A stretch of 64,000 nt of DNA from Sphaerospermopsis sp. SIO1G1 (GTDB lineage Bacteria; Cyanobacteriota; Cyanobacteriia; Cyanobacteriales; Nostocaceae): contig JAAHFX010000008.1 in the NCBI GenBank assembly GCA_010672785.1, forward strand, positions 83,603 to 147,602, given 5' to 3'. The notes beneath the pieces were generated by a model. The model was not told the DNA's origin. It did no database searches and worked only from the letters and a program-made list of their open reading frames with translations. The position numbers and the translations under genes are program-made. Shown piece after piece: positions 1-9,926 of this stretch (position 1 is the first letter of the stretch; each line of letters starts with the position of its first letter).

Positions 1-2174
1 ATTGTAATTGTGACATCATCACTGGGTTGGGTGTTGAGAACAATGGAATAGTTATCTGTTGTTCCATCTTCTCCTACATTGGTACTACCTGATGTTTGGG
101 TAATTGTGACACCTGCATTATCGTTATTGCCATTGGTTGCATCAAATTCAAAAGCGCCAATATCTGGATTACTATCTCGGTTAAAACCCCTTGCGTCAGT
201 TGTTACGGTAGTATTTGTTCCTGTATCAATTGCTGGACTACCTGCTAGTAAAGCATGAGTGGGAATACCACCACCATTATCTTTTAAGATCGGATCAAGT
301 TGAGGATCAGCAATGATTAAACTGGGACTTCCAGTGATATTAGTATTAGCAGCAGGCCATTGAATATTACCACCACCATCAGTAAATTCTTGCTCAGTAT
401 GAAGATTTACAGGTCCCCAAGGATTAGTAGCAGTACTTTCTGCAACAATTGTATTTTGTAGCGTGACTTGAGAACCACCACCCCAAAAAGCACCACCCAG
501 GAATGATTCGTTATATGCAATAGTGGAATTAGTAATCGTGACTGGGTTGTTACCGTTAGCAAAACGTATCGCCCCACCAAAACCATCACCTTGACCATCA
601 TCTGCTATATTACCAGACAAGGTACTGTTAATAATATTACCTGTAGCATTCTCGCCCAGCCATATTGCACCACCTTGACTAAAGGCCGTATTGTTGGCAA
701 TAGTAGTATTTCTAATGGTAAAATTATTACCTGTCCCCCCAACTCTAATCCCTGCACCATAAGAGTGATCTTGAAGATCCCTAACAACTTCATTGTTGGT
801 AATGGTAGAATTTTCAACTACAACTGTATCTGTACCATAACCATACAAGTACATTGTTCCGCCTTGTCCTACACCTGTATTGCTATCAAATCTACTATTA
901 CTAATCCTGATAGTATCACTAGCACTATTACTACCATCTACAAATATGGCCCCTCCATGACCCATTGATATACCAGGAGGTGCATTGATTGGAAGAGCTG
1001 CAAGGGTATCGTTATTTTCAAAATTAGAATTTTCTACTGTTAATCCAACTAATACACTATAAATTGCTCCACCATTGATGCCTTTATTATTAGTAAAGTT
1101 AGAATCTTGAACAACTAAGATACCTTCACTATCTGTTGCGATCGCTCCACCACCTCGTTCAGTTTGAGCACCTGTCCCATTATTGCCATCGAAGTCAGAA
1201 TTAATTACGGTAGTATTAGCCGTAAAACCACTAAAAATAGCACCACCGCCATAATCGGAAAAGTTATTATAGAACTGAGAATTTTCTACTCTTAAAACAG
1301 TACCTGATTCACCAGTTCTAATTGCCCCTCCTGCACCATTTTTATCATTACCAGTAGCACGACCATTAACAATAGTCAAATTGAGAAATGCTGCTTCTAA
1401 TGCTTGTACTTCAAATACTCGACTAGCATTATTCCCACTAATAGTTAAATTAGCAGCACCAGCACCATCAATAGTCAGGTTTTTATCAATTTCTAATTGT
1501 CCACTAGTTAAGGTGATAGTTTGGTTAGCCAGACTAGCATCAAAGGTAATTGTATCTCCAGCATTGGCTTCAGAGATGGCATTTCTTAAAGAACCTGCTC
1601 CACTATCATTATTATTTGTAACTATAATTGTCGCTAATACACCTTGATAATCTGCCATGACTGTGGATGAAAATGGCGAATTTGCCGTAATTTCACCTGT
1701 GCTAAAATCTAAATTCCAGTTATTATAAATATTAAAATTGCCAATGACTTCAGTAGCAGCAGCAATATGAGTATGTGTTAATTGAGCTAGGTTTTTAACA
1801 AAATTTTTACCCCCATCAGCAGCTACTTTGCAGCCATAAAGTAAGATATTTGCTTGCTTATTTACTAGTTTTTGCCATTCCTGAAATTTGTCTATATTTT
1901 CTACTAAAGTTTCTGAATTTATAACTGTAGAACCTAAATATATACATCCAATATTTCCATGAGATAAGATATGAATTTCATCAATTAAACCATTTTTGGC
2001 ATAAAAATCTTGTAAATGTGTAGTAATTTCTTCTATACCATTATGATTAGCATCAATTATCCTAACTGCGATATCTGGATTTACACCATTTGCGAGAAAT
2101 TGATAGTTACTGACACTAGAATCAATAAAGAGAATAGAAGATTTGAGATTTATTGGATTTAGATTAGCTATCAT
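1..2174 (-). CDS. DUF4347 surface protein with beta-helix repeats (partial, 3' end outside window)
   Basis: The frame is open from an ATG at 2174 to the left edge, so at least 724 residues are encoded and the C-terminus is missing. The first ~170 residues match DUF4347: a start like ILFIDSSVSNYQ, then HILSHGN and LLYGCKVAADGG. From about residue 180 the protein reads NNNDSGAGSLRNAISEANAG, the opening typical of cyanobacterial right-handed beta-helix proteins, followed by many N-S-T/I-x-x-N coils. Near the left edge it turns into Calx-beta-like sequence (GVTITQTSGS, LNTQPSDDVTIT). Family knowledge suggests a large secreted or outer-surface protein, perhaps an adhesin. No classical signal peptide is visible, as is usual for DUF4347 proteins. 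Function is inferred only. Confidence 0.85.
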   Translation of the reverse strand, partial: MIANLNPINLKSSILFIDSSVSNYQFLANGVNPDIAVRIIDANHNGIEEITTHLQDFYAKNGLIDEIHILSHGNIGCIYLGSTVINSETLVENIDKFQEWQKLVNKQANILLYGCKVAADGGKNFVKNLAQLTHTHIAAATEVIGNFNIYNNWNLDFSTGEITANSPFSSTVMADYQGVLATIIVTNNNDSGAGSLRNAISEANAGDTITFDASLANQTITLTSGQLEIDKNLTIDGAGAANLTISGNNASRVFEVQALEAAFLNLTIVNGRATGNDKNGAGGAIRTGESGTVLRVENSQFYNNFSDYGGGAIFSGFTANTTVINSDFDGNNGTGAQTERGGGAIATDSEGILVVQDSNFTNNKGINGGAIYSVLVGLTVENSNFENNDTLAALPINAPPGISMGHGGAIFVDGSNSASDTIRISNSRFDSNTGVGQGGTMYLYGYGTDTVVVENSTITNNEVVRDLQDHSYGAGIRVGGTGNNFTIRNTTIANNTAFSQGGAIWLGENATGNIINSTLSGNIADDGQGDGFGGAIRFANGNNPVTITNSTIAYNESFLGGAFWGGGSQVTLQNTIVAESTATNPWGPVNLHTEQEFTDGGGNIQWPAANTNITGSPSLIIADPQLDPILKDNGGGIPTHALLAGSPAIDTGTNTTVTTDARGFNRDSNPDIGAFEFDATNGNNDNAGVTITQTSGSTNVGEDGTTDNYSIVLNTQPSDDVTIT

Positions 2175-3002
2175 CTTGAATTACCTCATATTTAAATGGA
2201 CTAACAAATGCAAGTTTCGCTTGCAAAGCAACCTGGTAATAAATGTTTAAATTTTAACGAGCAAAAAGAGTAAAAATGGTATTAATACTAGCAAGTTAGT
2301 ATAAAAACTAACTATTGCTTTATCTTCATGAAAACTTAGTAATTAAAAAAAAACCACAGTATTTTTACTTATTTGAGGATTAAATAGAAAAAATATCCCC
2401 AATTTATGATATTAATCAGGGATATAATCACAGATTATTATCTAAGTAATATATCTACCTGTAGACATGGTTTTCTAGTCAAAAATATATTTATAACTAT
2501 GATATCTAAGCAATAATACTAGGGTATTTATATTATAGAACCCACATTCTGCACCCCACGCTTTTTACGTATAATCACTGGGTTAGGAGCAAGTCGAATC
2601 GGTATATAGTTGTCACAGATTTGAACAAGGAACTTATTCCCATGAGCCGCATTTTTCGAGTATTCCTAGTCTTATTTCTGACAATAAATCTGATGTTTCT
2701 CAGTATATTACCTGCTAAGGCGATAACGATATCTGCTACGACTGATCCTATTTGACTTACTTATCAAGTATAATCGTCAAGATATTTTGGCAAAGCTGCG
2801 TGAAGGAAAACTAAAGTTTATATATTTTGACGATGCTCTAATTACTTCTGCTCAACTCAAAATCACTATCAATGGAAGTGTAAAAGTTCAATCTTAAAAC
2901 TTTTGTGAAAGAATTATTGCTACCTTGCCTAACAATTTAGTTCAATCACTAATATTATCGGAAAGTTTCTGTTTTTTACCTGCACCCCACAACCCACCAC
3001 CT
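2175..3002. other. intergenic region with decayed sequence
   Basis: No intact gene is visible in this 0.8-kb AT-rich stretch. It holds the promoter side of the surface-protein gene at its left end, a sequence at 2541-2557 that resembles the inverted-repeat end of the IS1634-type element at 49559, and a probable gene remnant at 2642-2898. Confidence 0.6.
2642..2898 (+). pseudogene. remnant of a small secreted protein gene
   Basis: An ATG at 2642 opens a convincing signal peptide (MSRIFRVFLVLFLTINLMFL, then ILPAKA) but a TGA stops it after 37 codons. One frame over, reading continues with DLLIKYNRQDILAKLREGKL and further residues to a TAA near 2898. This looks like a small exported protein broken by a frameshift and stop. 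I cannot name the family, and chance is not excluded. Confidence 0.35.
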
Positions 3003-4238
3003 CTATTCCTGGGGAATAATTTCTGTAATGACTCTATCACCAGAACTACCACCTTGAACAACTATATTTTCTGTTTCTAGATTACCAACTGCGGTTGTAC
3101 CTTGAAATTTTAATGGTGGTTCAACTTGGGTATAAAAGACATTACCTTTTGCTGATAATAATTTTTGGTCTACATTCCAGGTAAGTTGATTGGATTTTAA
3201 GGATTGTTTATTTTTGCCGACGGCATTAACATTACCAGTTAAATAAACTTCTTTTGCTGGTATTTTCATTTCTCCTTTATTACCAGTGATGATCACATTT
3301 TCTGTTTTATGAAAGACACGGACAGAGGCGTTAGCTTTGACTGTTTCTTGGTTCATATTCCAAGTCATAGAGTTACTATTAATTTGCATAGGTGGTTCTA
3401 GTAACTCTAATTGGGCTTTTGGTTGTAAGGTGACAATTTTGGTTTTTAAATTTATTGTTGCACTATTACCCCGACCACGATCTGTAATTTTATTATCTTG
3501 ATAACGGTTAATTTCAATCGGGCGATCGCCAACTAATTTTCCTGTTTTAACTTGCCAAGTTAAACGCTCTGTCCGCATTTGTAATTTTGGTTCATCAGAT
3601 ACAGCAACTACTTTTCCAGAAAAGTCTACTCGTTGTTCACGGGTTTTTACTCTTGCTTCTTGGGCAGTTGCTCTTAATTGCTTATGACTACCATTTAATT
3701 GATTACGAACAATTAATAAGTCTTCATCTGGTCGCCATTCTAACTCATTTCCCCTTAAAATTACTCCATTTAGTGGATCTTTAGCTATAATTTTACCTTT
3801 TAGTAATAGTTGTTTTCCATCTTGTTTAATATCGGCTGTTTCTGCCTGAATGGTGTAAACTACTTTGCCATCTTGGTATAGTTCACCTTCTGGGTTTTTC
3901 GCTTCACCTATTTCTTTTTCTTTGGTATATTCTGCTTGTTTAGCTTTTACTTTCCAAATAGGTCTACCTTCTTCATCAAATTGTTCTAAAGCAACACCAA
4001 AAAAAGTTAATTGACTATCTGTATTTTCTTGTGGAGAACTATTTTGTTCTGGTAGTTGAGAAGATGGATTACCGCAGGAAAATAATCCAACTAATAATAA
4101 CAAAGTTAAAGGCAGAAAATATAATTTTTGTGACAATTGAAAATTATCAACTAAATGGTGTTGGGGAGAATCGGATTTATTTCCCCTCTGAAATTTTGAT
4201 TTTTCTCCCCGATCATTTCTACCTTGTTGATTTTGCAT
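3003..4238 (-). CDS. lptC: LptC-like lipopolysaccharide export lipoprotein
   Basis: A 411-residue protein. A hydrophobic segment at about residues 41-54 ends in the lipobox-like LFSC, with the candidate lipid-bearing Cys at 55. After a low-complexity linker the sequence FFGVALEQFDEEGRPIWKVK begins the LptC/OstA-like beta-jellyroll family, with repeated strands (TIQAETADIKQDGKQLLLKG, VYLTGNVNAVG). Cyanobacterial LptC proteins are longer than the ~190-residue E. coli protein, and this length fits them. LptC hands lipopolysaccharide from the inner-membrane LptBFG complex to LptA-type proteins in the periplasm. The ATG shares one base with the stop of the upstream NYN gene (TAATG), so the two are probably cotranscribed and translationally coupled. 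Confidence 0.75.
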   Translation of the reverse strand: MQNQQGRNDRGEKSKFQRGNKSDSPQHHLVDNFQLSQKLYFLPLTLLLLVGLFSCGNPSSQLPEQNSSPQENTDSQLTFFGVALEQFDEEGRPIWKVKAKQAEYTKEKEIGEAKNPEGELYQDGKVVYTIQAETADIKQDGKQLLLKGKIIAKDPLNGVILRGNELEWRPDEDLLIVRNQLNGSHKQLRATAQEARVKTREQRVDFSGKVVAVSDEPKLQMRTERLTWQVKTGKLVGDRPIEINRYQDNKITDRGRGNSATINLKTKIVTLQPKAQLELLEPPMQINSNSMTWNMNQETVKANASVRVFHKTENVIITGNKGEMKIPAKEVYLTGNVNAVGKNKQSLKSNQLTWNVDQKLLSAKGNVFYTQVEPPLKFQGTTAVGNLETENIVVQGGSSGDRVITEIIPQE

Positions 4239-4915
4239 TATTCTGGTATTTCTAAATGTCCTTCACTATCTCGAGGATCGTCGAGGAAACCCATGCTAGA
4301 TAAGGATCTGTAGGGATAACTTTGACGGGGTGTTTTTTGAATGTCTTCTTTTATTGCTTCTAAATCAATGTAGCGATCGCTCACGTTAATTAAGCTATCA
4401 CTGGTCATGGAACGTAAACTGACTACTTCTACTCTGACACCACGATAGCTGACTGAGTTAACTGCATAGGCTAAATCGCCATCACCACTGACTAAAACTG
4501 CTGTATCATAGGAGTCTACTAAAGCCATCATATCTACGGCTATTTCTACATCAAGGTTAGCTTTTTTTGAACCATCTGGTAGTTGGACTAAATCTTTTGC
4601 TATGACTCGATAACCATTACGACGCATCCACAACAGAAATCCCTGTTGTTTTTCATTGGTTCGGTCTACTCCTGTGTAGAAAAAAGCTCTCAGTAGTCTT
4701 GAACCTCCGGTAAGTCTACACAACAGCTTAGTGTAATCTATTTCTATTCCTAGTTGCAGTGCTGCATAGAATAGATTTGAGCCATCAATAAATATAGCGA
4801 CACGACCCCTATTTTCTAACACCTGTTCTGGCGAAAAAATAGAGTCATTTTCTAAATTACTCAACATCATTGTCATACCTCGGTTGTTATCCATGTTATT
4901 TCCCGTAGAAATCAT
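4238..4915 (-). CDS. NYN-domain (LabA/DUF88-like) protein
   Basis: A 225-residue protein whose core is a NYN/PIN-like domain: VAIFIDGSNLFYA near residues 39-51, DVEIAVDMMAL in the middle, and VLVSGDGDLAYAV further on. These acidic positions form the metal site of PIN-like ribonucleases. LabA of Synechococcus, in this family, affects clock output, but sequence alone does not show that role here. Three early Met codons (1, 8 and 14) leave the start uncertain. It overlaps the LptC-like gene by one base. Confidence 0.8.
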   Translation of the reverse strand: MISTGNNMDNNRGMTMMLSNLENDSIFSPEQVLENRGRVAIFIDGSNLFYAALQLGIEIDYTKLLCRLTGGSRLLRAFFYTGVDRTNEKQQGFLLWMRRNGYRVIAKDLVQLPDGSKKANLDVEIAVDMMALVDSYDTAVLVSGDGDLAYAVNSVSYRGVRVEVVSLRSMTSDSLINVSDRYIDLEAIKEDIQKTPRQSYPYRSLSSMGFLDDPRDSEGHLEIPE

Positions 4916-5025
4916 TAACTTTTACATACTTTTGTGAGACGGAGCTTATGATAATTAGTCAGGGCTAACAAAGTAATAAAGGAAGCCCCGATTAAGTTTT
5001 TAAAGTCAATCAAAAAAGAAAATTG

Positions 5026-6627
5026 CTAATCGTTTTTTGGTAGTTCTATACGTTTAAAAATTGGTTTAGCTTGACCTAAATCTTGTTGTTTTGATAGCAA
5101 CCCCCATACCGCGTGGGTAGTGAAAGGTGCAAGATTGGAACTTTCTGTTTGATTGTTAAAATTGATTCCCCAACCAAGTTGTTGATAAATGTCACTACTG
5201 ATCTTGGGAATAATCGGAGACAATAGATAAGCAGCTAATCTGACTGACTCCAAAACGGTGTATAGAACTATTTCTACTTCTTCCTGTTTTCCCTGTTTAT
5301 ATAATGACCAAGGTGCTTGTTCATCTATAAACTTATTACTAGCTTGCACCAAGGATAAAACTAACTGACAGGCTTCATTAAAAGCTAAATTATTATAAGC
5401 TTGTTTAACCTGCTCACCTAGTTTTAAGCCAATCACTTTCACAGGATTCTCGGCAGAAATTGCTGTGGGATCAACTGGAGGTACTTGACTAGAGCAGTAT
5501 TTTTTCACCATGTTCAAGGTACGATTTAACAAATTACCTAAATCATTTGCTAAATCTGCATTGAGAACATTAATGAACCTAGTTTCATTAAAATCTCCAT
5601 CCTTGCCAAATTCGATTTCCTTAAGGAAGTAATAACGAACTGCATCACTTCCATAACTTTGGACTAATGCCACAGGATCAAGGGTATTGCCAAGAGTTTT
5701 ACCCATTTTTTGGCCATTTTTAGTCAAAAATCCATGGCCAAATACTCGTTCTGGCAGTGGTAAACCTGCGGACATTAGCATTGCCGGCCAATAAACTGCG
5801 TGAAAACGTAATATGTCTTTACCAATCAGATGGAGATTAATTGGCCACCATTTTTCTAAAGCATTAGCTAAAGTTGGTTCTGCATCTGGTTCTAGTAAGG
5901 CGGTAACATAACCTAATAAAGCATCAAACCAAACGTACAGAGTATGTTGAGGATTGACAGGTACAGGAAAACCCCAATCAAGATTTACCCTGGAAATGGA
6001 AAAGTCTTGTAAACCTTGATTAACAAAATTAAAGACCTCATTCCTACGGGTAACTGGCTGGATAAAATCAGGATGAGACTGATAAAATTCTTCTAACTGA
6101 GTTTGATATTTTGACAACCGGAAAAAGTAATTTTGCTCATCTCTCCATTCTACTTCTTTGGTAGTATGTATAGGGCAGCGTCTACCGTCTAGAAGTTCTC
6201 GTTCTTCTTTAAATTCTTCACAAGAGACACAGTACCAACCTTTTTGTTGTCCTTGATAGATATCGCCGTTTTCCCAAACTTTCTGGAAAAATTCTTTGAC
6301 AATTTCGTGATGCTTCGCAGCTGTGGTACGACTGAAGCGATCATATTGAATATCGAGAGATTCCCATAAGTTTATAAAACTAGGTACGATTTGATCACAA
6401 AATTCTTGGGGTTGTTTGTCTAAACCTATGGCTGAACGCTGAATTTTCTGACCATGTTCATCTGTACCTGTAATTAGTAAAACTTTTTCTCCTAGCAAGC
6501 GTTGAAATCTGGCTGTTACATCCGCAGCCATTGTTGTGTAGGCACTGCCAATGTGGGGAATGTCGTTTACATAGTAAAGGGGTGTAGTCAGGGCAAAGGT
6601 TTTTGATGTTTTACTGGCTAGATTCAT
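5026..6627 (-). CDS. metG: methionyl-tRNA synthetase
   Basis: Class I synthetase of 533 residues charging tRNA-Met. The ATP-binding HIGH motif appears as HIGS at residues 25-28 and the KMSKS motif as KMGKT near residue 307. A cysteine-containing insertion (WYCVSCEEF, then RRCPIH) lies near residue 140. FHAVYWPAMLMSAGLPLPER belongs to the catalytic core. The frame opens upstream at 6690, but the family N-terminus starts around MNLASKTSKTFALTTPLYYV, so I place the start at the ATG at 6627. The protein lacks the C-terminal dimerisation domain found in some bacterial enzymes. Confidence 0.95.
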   Translation of the reverse strand: MNLASKTSKTFALTTPLYYVNDIPHIGSAYTTMAADVTARFQRLLGEKVLLITGTDEHGQKIQRSAIGLDKQPQEFCDQIVPSFINLWESLDIQYDRFSRTTAAKHHEIVKEFFQKVWENGDIYQGQQKGWYCVSCEEFKEERELLDGRRCPIHTTKEVEWRDEQNYFFRLSKYQTQLEEFYQSHPDFIQPVTRRNEVFNFVNQGLQDFSISRVNLDWGFPVPVNPQHTLYVWFDALLGYVTALLEPDAEPTLANALEKWWPINLHLIGKDILRFHAVYWPAMLMSAGLPLPERVFGHGFLTKNGQKMGKTLGNTLDPVALVQSYGSDAVRYYFLKEIEFGKDGDFNETRFINVLNADLANDLGNLLNRTLNMVKKYCSSQVPPVDPTAISAENPVKVIGLKLGEQVKQAYNNLAFNEACQLVLSLVQASNKFIDEQAPWSLYKQGKQEEVEIVLYTVLESVRLAAYLLSPIIPKISSDIYQQLGWGINFNNQTESSNLAPFTTHAVWGLLSKQQDLGQAKPIFKRIELPKND

Positions 6628-7551
6628 ACAAAATAAAAAGCTAATTATTAAACTGTTTTCTTCGTTAGTTAATTTTGCAAAACCACGCAATTATATAATA
6701 TTGCAACTATTTTTTTCAAACGATGACTTAATAGTAGCAAATTTCTGACCTCAATAACTATTTTTCTAGATTGATAAATACAAATAATTTACATCCAAAA
6801 TAGGTACAATTATTGTCGGACGAGAGATAATTACTATAATTGCAATACTCAAATTACCCTGGTTAAACTTGAGCTAATTAAGCTCAATCCTTGATTTATA
6901 CATCTCTACCTAGAAATGTTTAGTTTAATAGTGAAGAAATGTAAAATTTATATCAAGAAAAACTGCGATTCTTTGCAAAAAATATATATACAAGAATCTA
7001 GTTTAATTAATAAAATTTTTCCTTCAGGTGGCTAAAAGACTATCAGCAATAGGCAATAGGCAATTATCTTGATAGAGTCAACGTTATAATTTGCACTGAC
7101 AACAAAACTCGGTCATGAAAAGTTTTACAATTAGTTAATTTTCTCAGCTATATATGAACAAATTGACTAATTTAGCTCGACATTTTAGTTTTCCTCCCAA
7201 TATTAATCATTTGTTCACCTCTAAGAGACTTTATCTATAAAAAGTGAGTAATCGCATGAAAGGTAATAGATGAGTATCCATATAAAATCACTTTTCATAA
7301 TTCTTCATCAGGATCTAAAAATTAGCTATCAAGAATTAATATGTGAAGGATATGTTAAGCGATTTCACCTATTTATATATAATTCATTCAAACTTTACTA
7401 AAATCTGTAATTATGGTTTCAGAGTGAATATTTTTTTATCTGGAAAAGCTGATTTTAGTGAGTAGTTATGATTTGCTAATCATTATTCAAGAGGTATTTG
7501 GGGAATTCTCTCACCATCATCCCTAGTAAAACGGTACATTAAAACAAGGTC
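6628..7551. other. intergenic region without recognisable genes
   Basis: About 0.9 kb of AT-rich DNA between divergent metG and the hydrolase gene. It contains a heptamer-type repeat (CAATAGG copies near 7048-7062) and presumably both promoters. I see no plausible protein or RNA gene. Confidence 0.6.
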
Positions 7552-8406
7552 ATGTTATGTATGAGAAATATGGTAGAGTTTCAGCTAAAACCTTGTTTTT
7601 TGACTTCTAATGACATCAAAACAGAATATCCATTGTTGATATATTTACCAGGAATGGATGGAACTGGGGAACTATTGCGATCGCAAATGGTTCATCTAGA
7701 GAGGGGTTTTGATGTCCGTTGTTTGACTATTCCCAAAAATGATCTCAGTAGTTGGGATATATTAACGAGGAATGTTATAGACGTAATTCACGCAGAATTG
7801 GAAAAAAGTTCTCATCATCATGTTTATCTTTGTGGTGAGTCTTTTGGGGGTTGTTTGGCTATGAAGATTGTTACCCAGTCACCTCATTTATTCAAGCGTG
7901 TCATTCTAATTAATCCTGCATCTTCGTTTCAACTACAGTCTTTACTGACCTCAGTTTCACAAATTACCAACATAATTCCATCTTGGCTTTATGATATGGG
8001 TGCATTAGGATTATTACCGTTTTTAGCATCTTTATCAAGAATATCTCCACGCGATCGCCAGGAACTTCTGAAAGCTATGCGTTCGTTACCCGCAGAAACA
8101 ATTAACTGGCGGTTATCTTTACTGAGAGAGTTTAGAGTTGAAGAGGAAAAACTCAAACAATTGGATCAAGAAGTGTTATTAATTGCTGGTGCTAATGATA
8201 GTTTACTACCTTCTGTAAGAGAGGTAGAACGGTTGAATTATATTTTACCCAAGGCCAAAAACATAATTCTACCTGATAGTGGCCATGCTTGTTTGTTAGA
8301 GGAGGATATCAATTTGTATGAAATTTTACAAAATCATCAATTTGTGGAAAATATAAACTGTAATGATTACAGTTCTCATGCTGATAAAGTAAAAAGTGTG
8401 TTTTAG
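7552..8406 (+). CDS. alpha/beta hydrolase
   Basis: A 284-residue alpha/beta-hydrolase-fold protein. It shows the oxyanion-loop start LIYLPGMDGTGELLRSQ, the nucleophile elbow GESFGG with Ser near residue 96, an acid candidate in AGANDSLLPS (about residue 214) and a His in DSGHACLLEE (about residue 244). The first strand with PGMDGTG resembles acyltransferase/esterase-type members found in plants and cyanobacteria. The substrate cannot be read from sequence. Three Met codons (1, 4, 7) are possible starts. There is no signal peptide, so it is probably cytoplasmic. Confidence 0.8.
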   Translation: MLCMRNMVEFQLKPCFLTSNDIKTEYPLLIYLPGMDGTGELLRSQMVHLERGFDVRCLTIPKNDLSSWDILTRNVIDVIHAELEKSSHHHVYLCGESFGGCLAMKIVTQSPHLFKRVILINPASSFQLQSLLTSVSQITNIIPSWLYDMGALGLLPFLASLSRISPRDRQELLKAMRSLPAETINWRLSLLREFRVEEEKLKQLDQEVLLIAGANDSLLPSVREVERLNYILPKAKNIILPDSGHACLLEEDINLYEILQNHQFVENINCNDYSSHADKVKSVF

Positions 8407-8506
8407 CTAACTTTACACACTTGATTTGAACAGGGAGAGAAAAAAGTTTTAATTTTCTAGTTTTTTCATAAATTAAAAATCATCTCTATCAAACAACTAA
8501 TTAAAA

Positions 8507-9832
8507 TTAACCAAAATTCTCAACTATATAAACATTATGAATTGAATCATGATCATCAATTGCAGACAAAGCATAATCATTACTGACAAATAATGAACTA
8601 TCATCTTCTATCAAACTCATACTTCTAGAAATACCATTTTGTAAAACTTTAATTAGCATCCTGGGTGACAAGGATTCCAATTCCACCGTATTACCACTAT
8701 CTAACCAAGCTAATTCTTCTGAAGTTAGTTTTTCACGAACTTCTGATGGCAATTCTTGAGATTTTTGACTTGAATAATCTGATTTTTGAATAAACATTGC
8801 CTTTTTACTAGCAATAATTTGCCGAGGTAATAAACCTAAATCTATAATTCTCACACTATGATTAAAAAACCAATCTTCACTTGTACTCAGACGATGTGCT
8901 AAAGTGACACCTTTGGGAGTGCAATCATGAAAAGCAAACACTTGTAAATTCGGGTTGCGTCTGAGCATTCCCATTGTAGTTTCAAAAATATTCTCGGGAT
9001 AACCATTTGCACTGAGAATTGCACAGTTATTTTCAAAATGGAAATTATTCGCAATTAATAACTGGGCAACTTTAGAGTTATCACAAACTACTAATCTATC
9101 AAAACTATAAGCTGTCACATCGGGATTAATAGATGCTGGTGCAATTTGATTTTGTGGAGATGGGAGAAGTTGATTCAATGTACCATTAATTCTTTGCCAT
9201 GTTTCTAACCAACTATCTAAATTAGCTTGAGGAATTAAAAATTCCTGTGCTAAGTTGCCAATTTTACCTAACTGTCTAATTCCTAAATAAATTGATGACA
9301 TCCCTACAACCACAACAGCAGCAAAAATAGGAAAAGATTGAATTAATAAACTTACTAATATTCCCACTACTAAAATTAGTATTCCCACAAATCTTAAAGC
9401 TATAGAGCTTGCTTTTCTACTAGCATTATTTAATTTAGTAGATTTGGTGTTATTAAATAAATATAAAATTATCCCTATGTGATAAATTAAATTCACTACT
9501 ATAAAAAAATTAGGAATAATCAACAAAATAAATCCAAAAAGTAATGTAATCCAAAAGTTAATAAATAAATACACAGGAATAAAATACATAAGTTTAAATG
9601 CTTTTTTCCTCAGACGATTATCTAAAAAATATAAAAATTGTTTAGGTGTAAAATATAAAGTTTCATTAGCAGAAATATCAGCTAATGCTTTAGCAAACAT
9701 AATATCAGTAACCTTTAAACTACCCATTGTAGTGGGTTCAAAAGCAAAAGGATGATTACATTGTTTACATCTTCCTTGGTTTGCTGTTCTGTCTTTGAGA
9801 TTGTTATCAGTTCCGCAGTTGATACATTTCAT
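8507..9832 (-). CDS. zinc-ribbon membrane protein of unknown function
   Basis: A 441-residue protein. The N-terminus MKCINCGTDNNL has Cys at 3, 6, 22 and 25 (CxxC...CxxC), a zinc ribbon. About four hydrophobic segments follow, among them ITLLFGFILLIIPNFFIVV and ILILVVGILVSLL. The C-terminal half is soluble and mentions no known catalytic motif. I chose the ATG at 9832 because it starts directly at the zinc ribbon; the frame opens upstream at 9883 through the 66-bp repeat at 9861. I do not recognise a named function. Confidence 0.7.
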   Translation of the reverse strand: MKCINCGTDNNLKDRTANQGRCKQCNHPFAFEPTTMGSLKVTDIMFAKALADISANETLYFTPKQFLYFLDNRLRKKAFKLMYFIPVYLFINFWITLLFGFILLIIPNFFIVVNLIYHIGIILYLFNNTKSTKLNNASRKASSIALRFVGILILVVGILVSLLIQSFPIFAAVVVVGMSSIYLGIRQLGKIGNLAQEFLIPQANLDSWLETWQRINGTLNQLLPSPQNQIAPASINPDVTAYSFDRLVVCDNSKVAQLLIANNFHFENNCAILSANGYPENIFETTMGMLRRNPNLQVFAFHDCTPKGVTLAHRLSTSEDWFFNHSVRIIDLGLLPRQIIASKKAMFIQKSDYSSQKSQELPSEVREKLTSEELAWLDSGNTVELESLSPRMLIKVLQNGISRSMSLIEDDSSLFVSNDYALSAIDDHDSIHNVYIVENFG

Positions 9833-9860
9833 AAATAAGCTTTTGGTAATTGGTAATTTC

Positions 9861-9926
9861 AGATCCCCGACTTCTAACATCAATTGTGAATTTAACCAGA
9901 CAATTATAACAAGAAGTCGGGGATCT
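9861..9926. repeat. 66-bp palindromic element, copy 1
   Basis: Perfect 15-bp arms, AGATCCCCGACTTCT at 9861-9875 and its reverse complement at 9912-9926, enclose a 36-bp AT-rich loop. A second element of identical length and arms lies at 61246-61311 with a different loop. Transcribed from the minus strand it would fold as a strong hairpin directly after the decarboxylase-like gene, whose TAG stop (9925-9927) uses the last two element bases. Confidence 0.85.

Noticed and set aside
591..968. Plus-strand ORF of 125 codons inside the DUF4347 gene
   Set aside because: It is antisense to a continuous, family-like minus-strand frame and has low-complexity Thr/Ile/Cys composition typical of the complement of Asn/Gly-rich repeats.
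7271..7402. A 43-codon plus-strand ORF upstream of the hydrolase
   Set aside because: Composition is random-like, there is no ribosome-binding site and no family resemblance.
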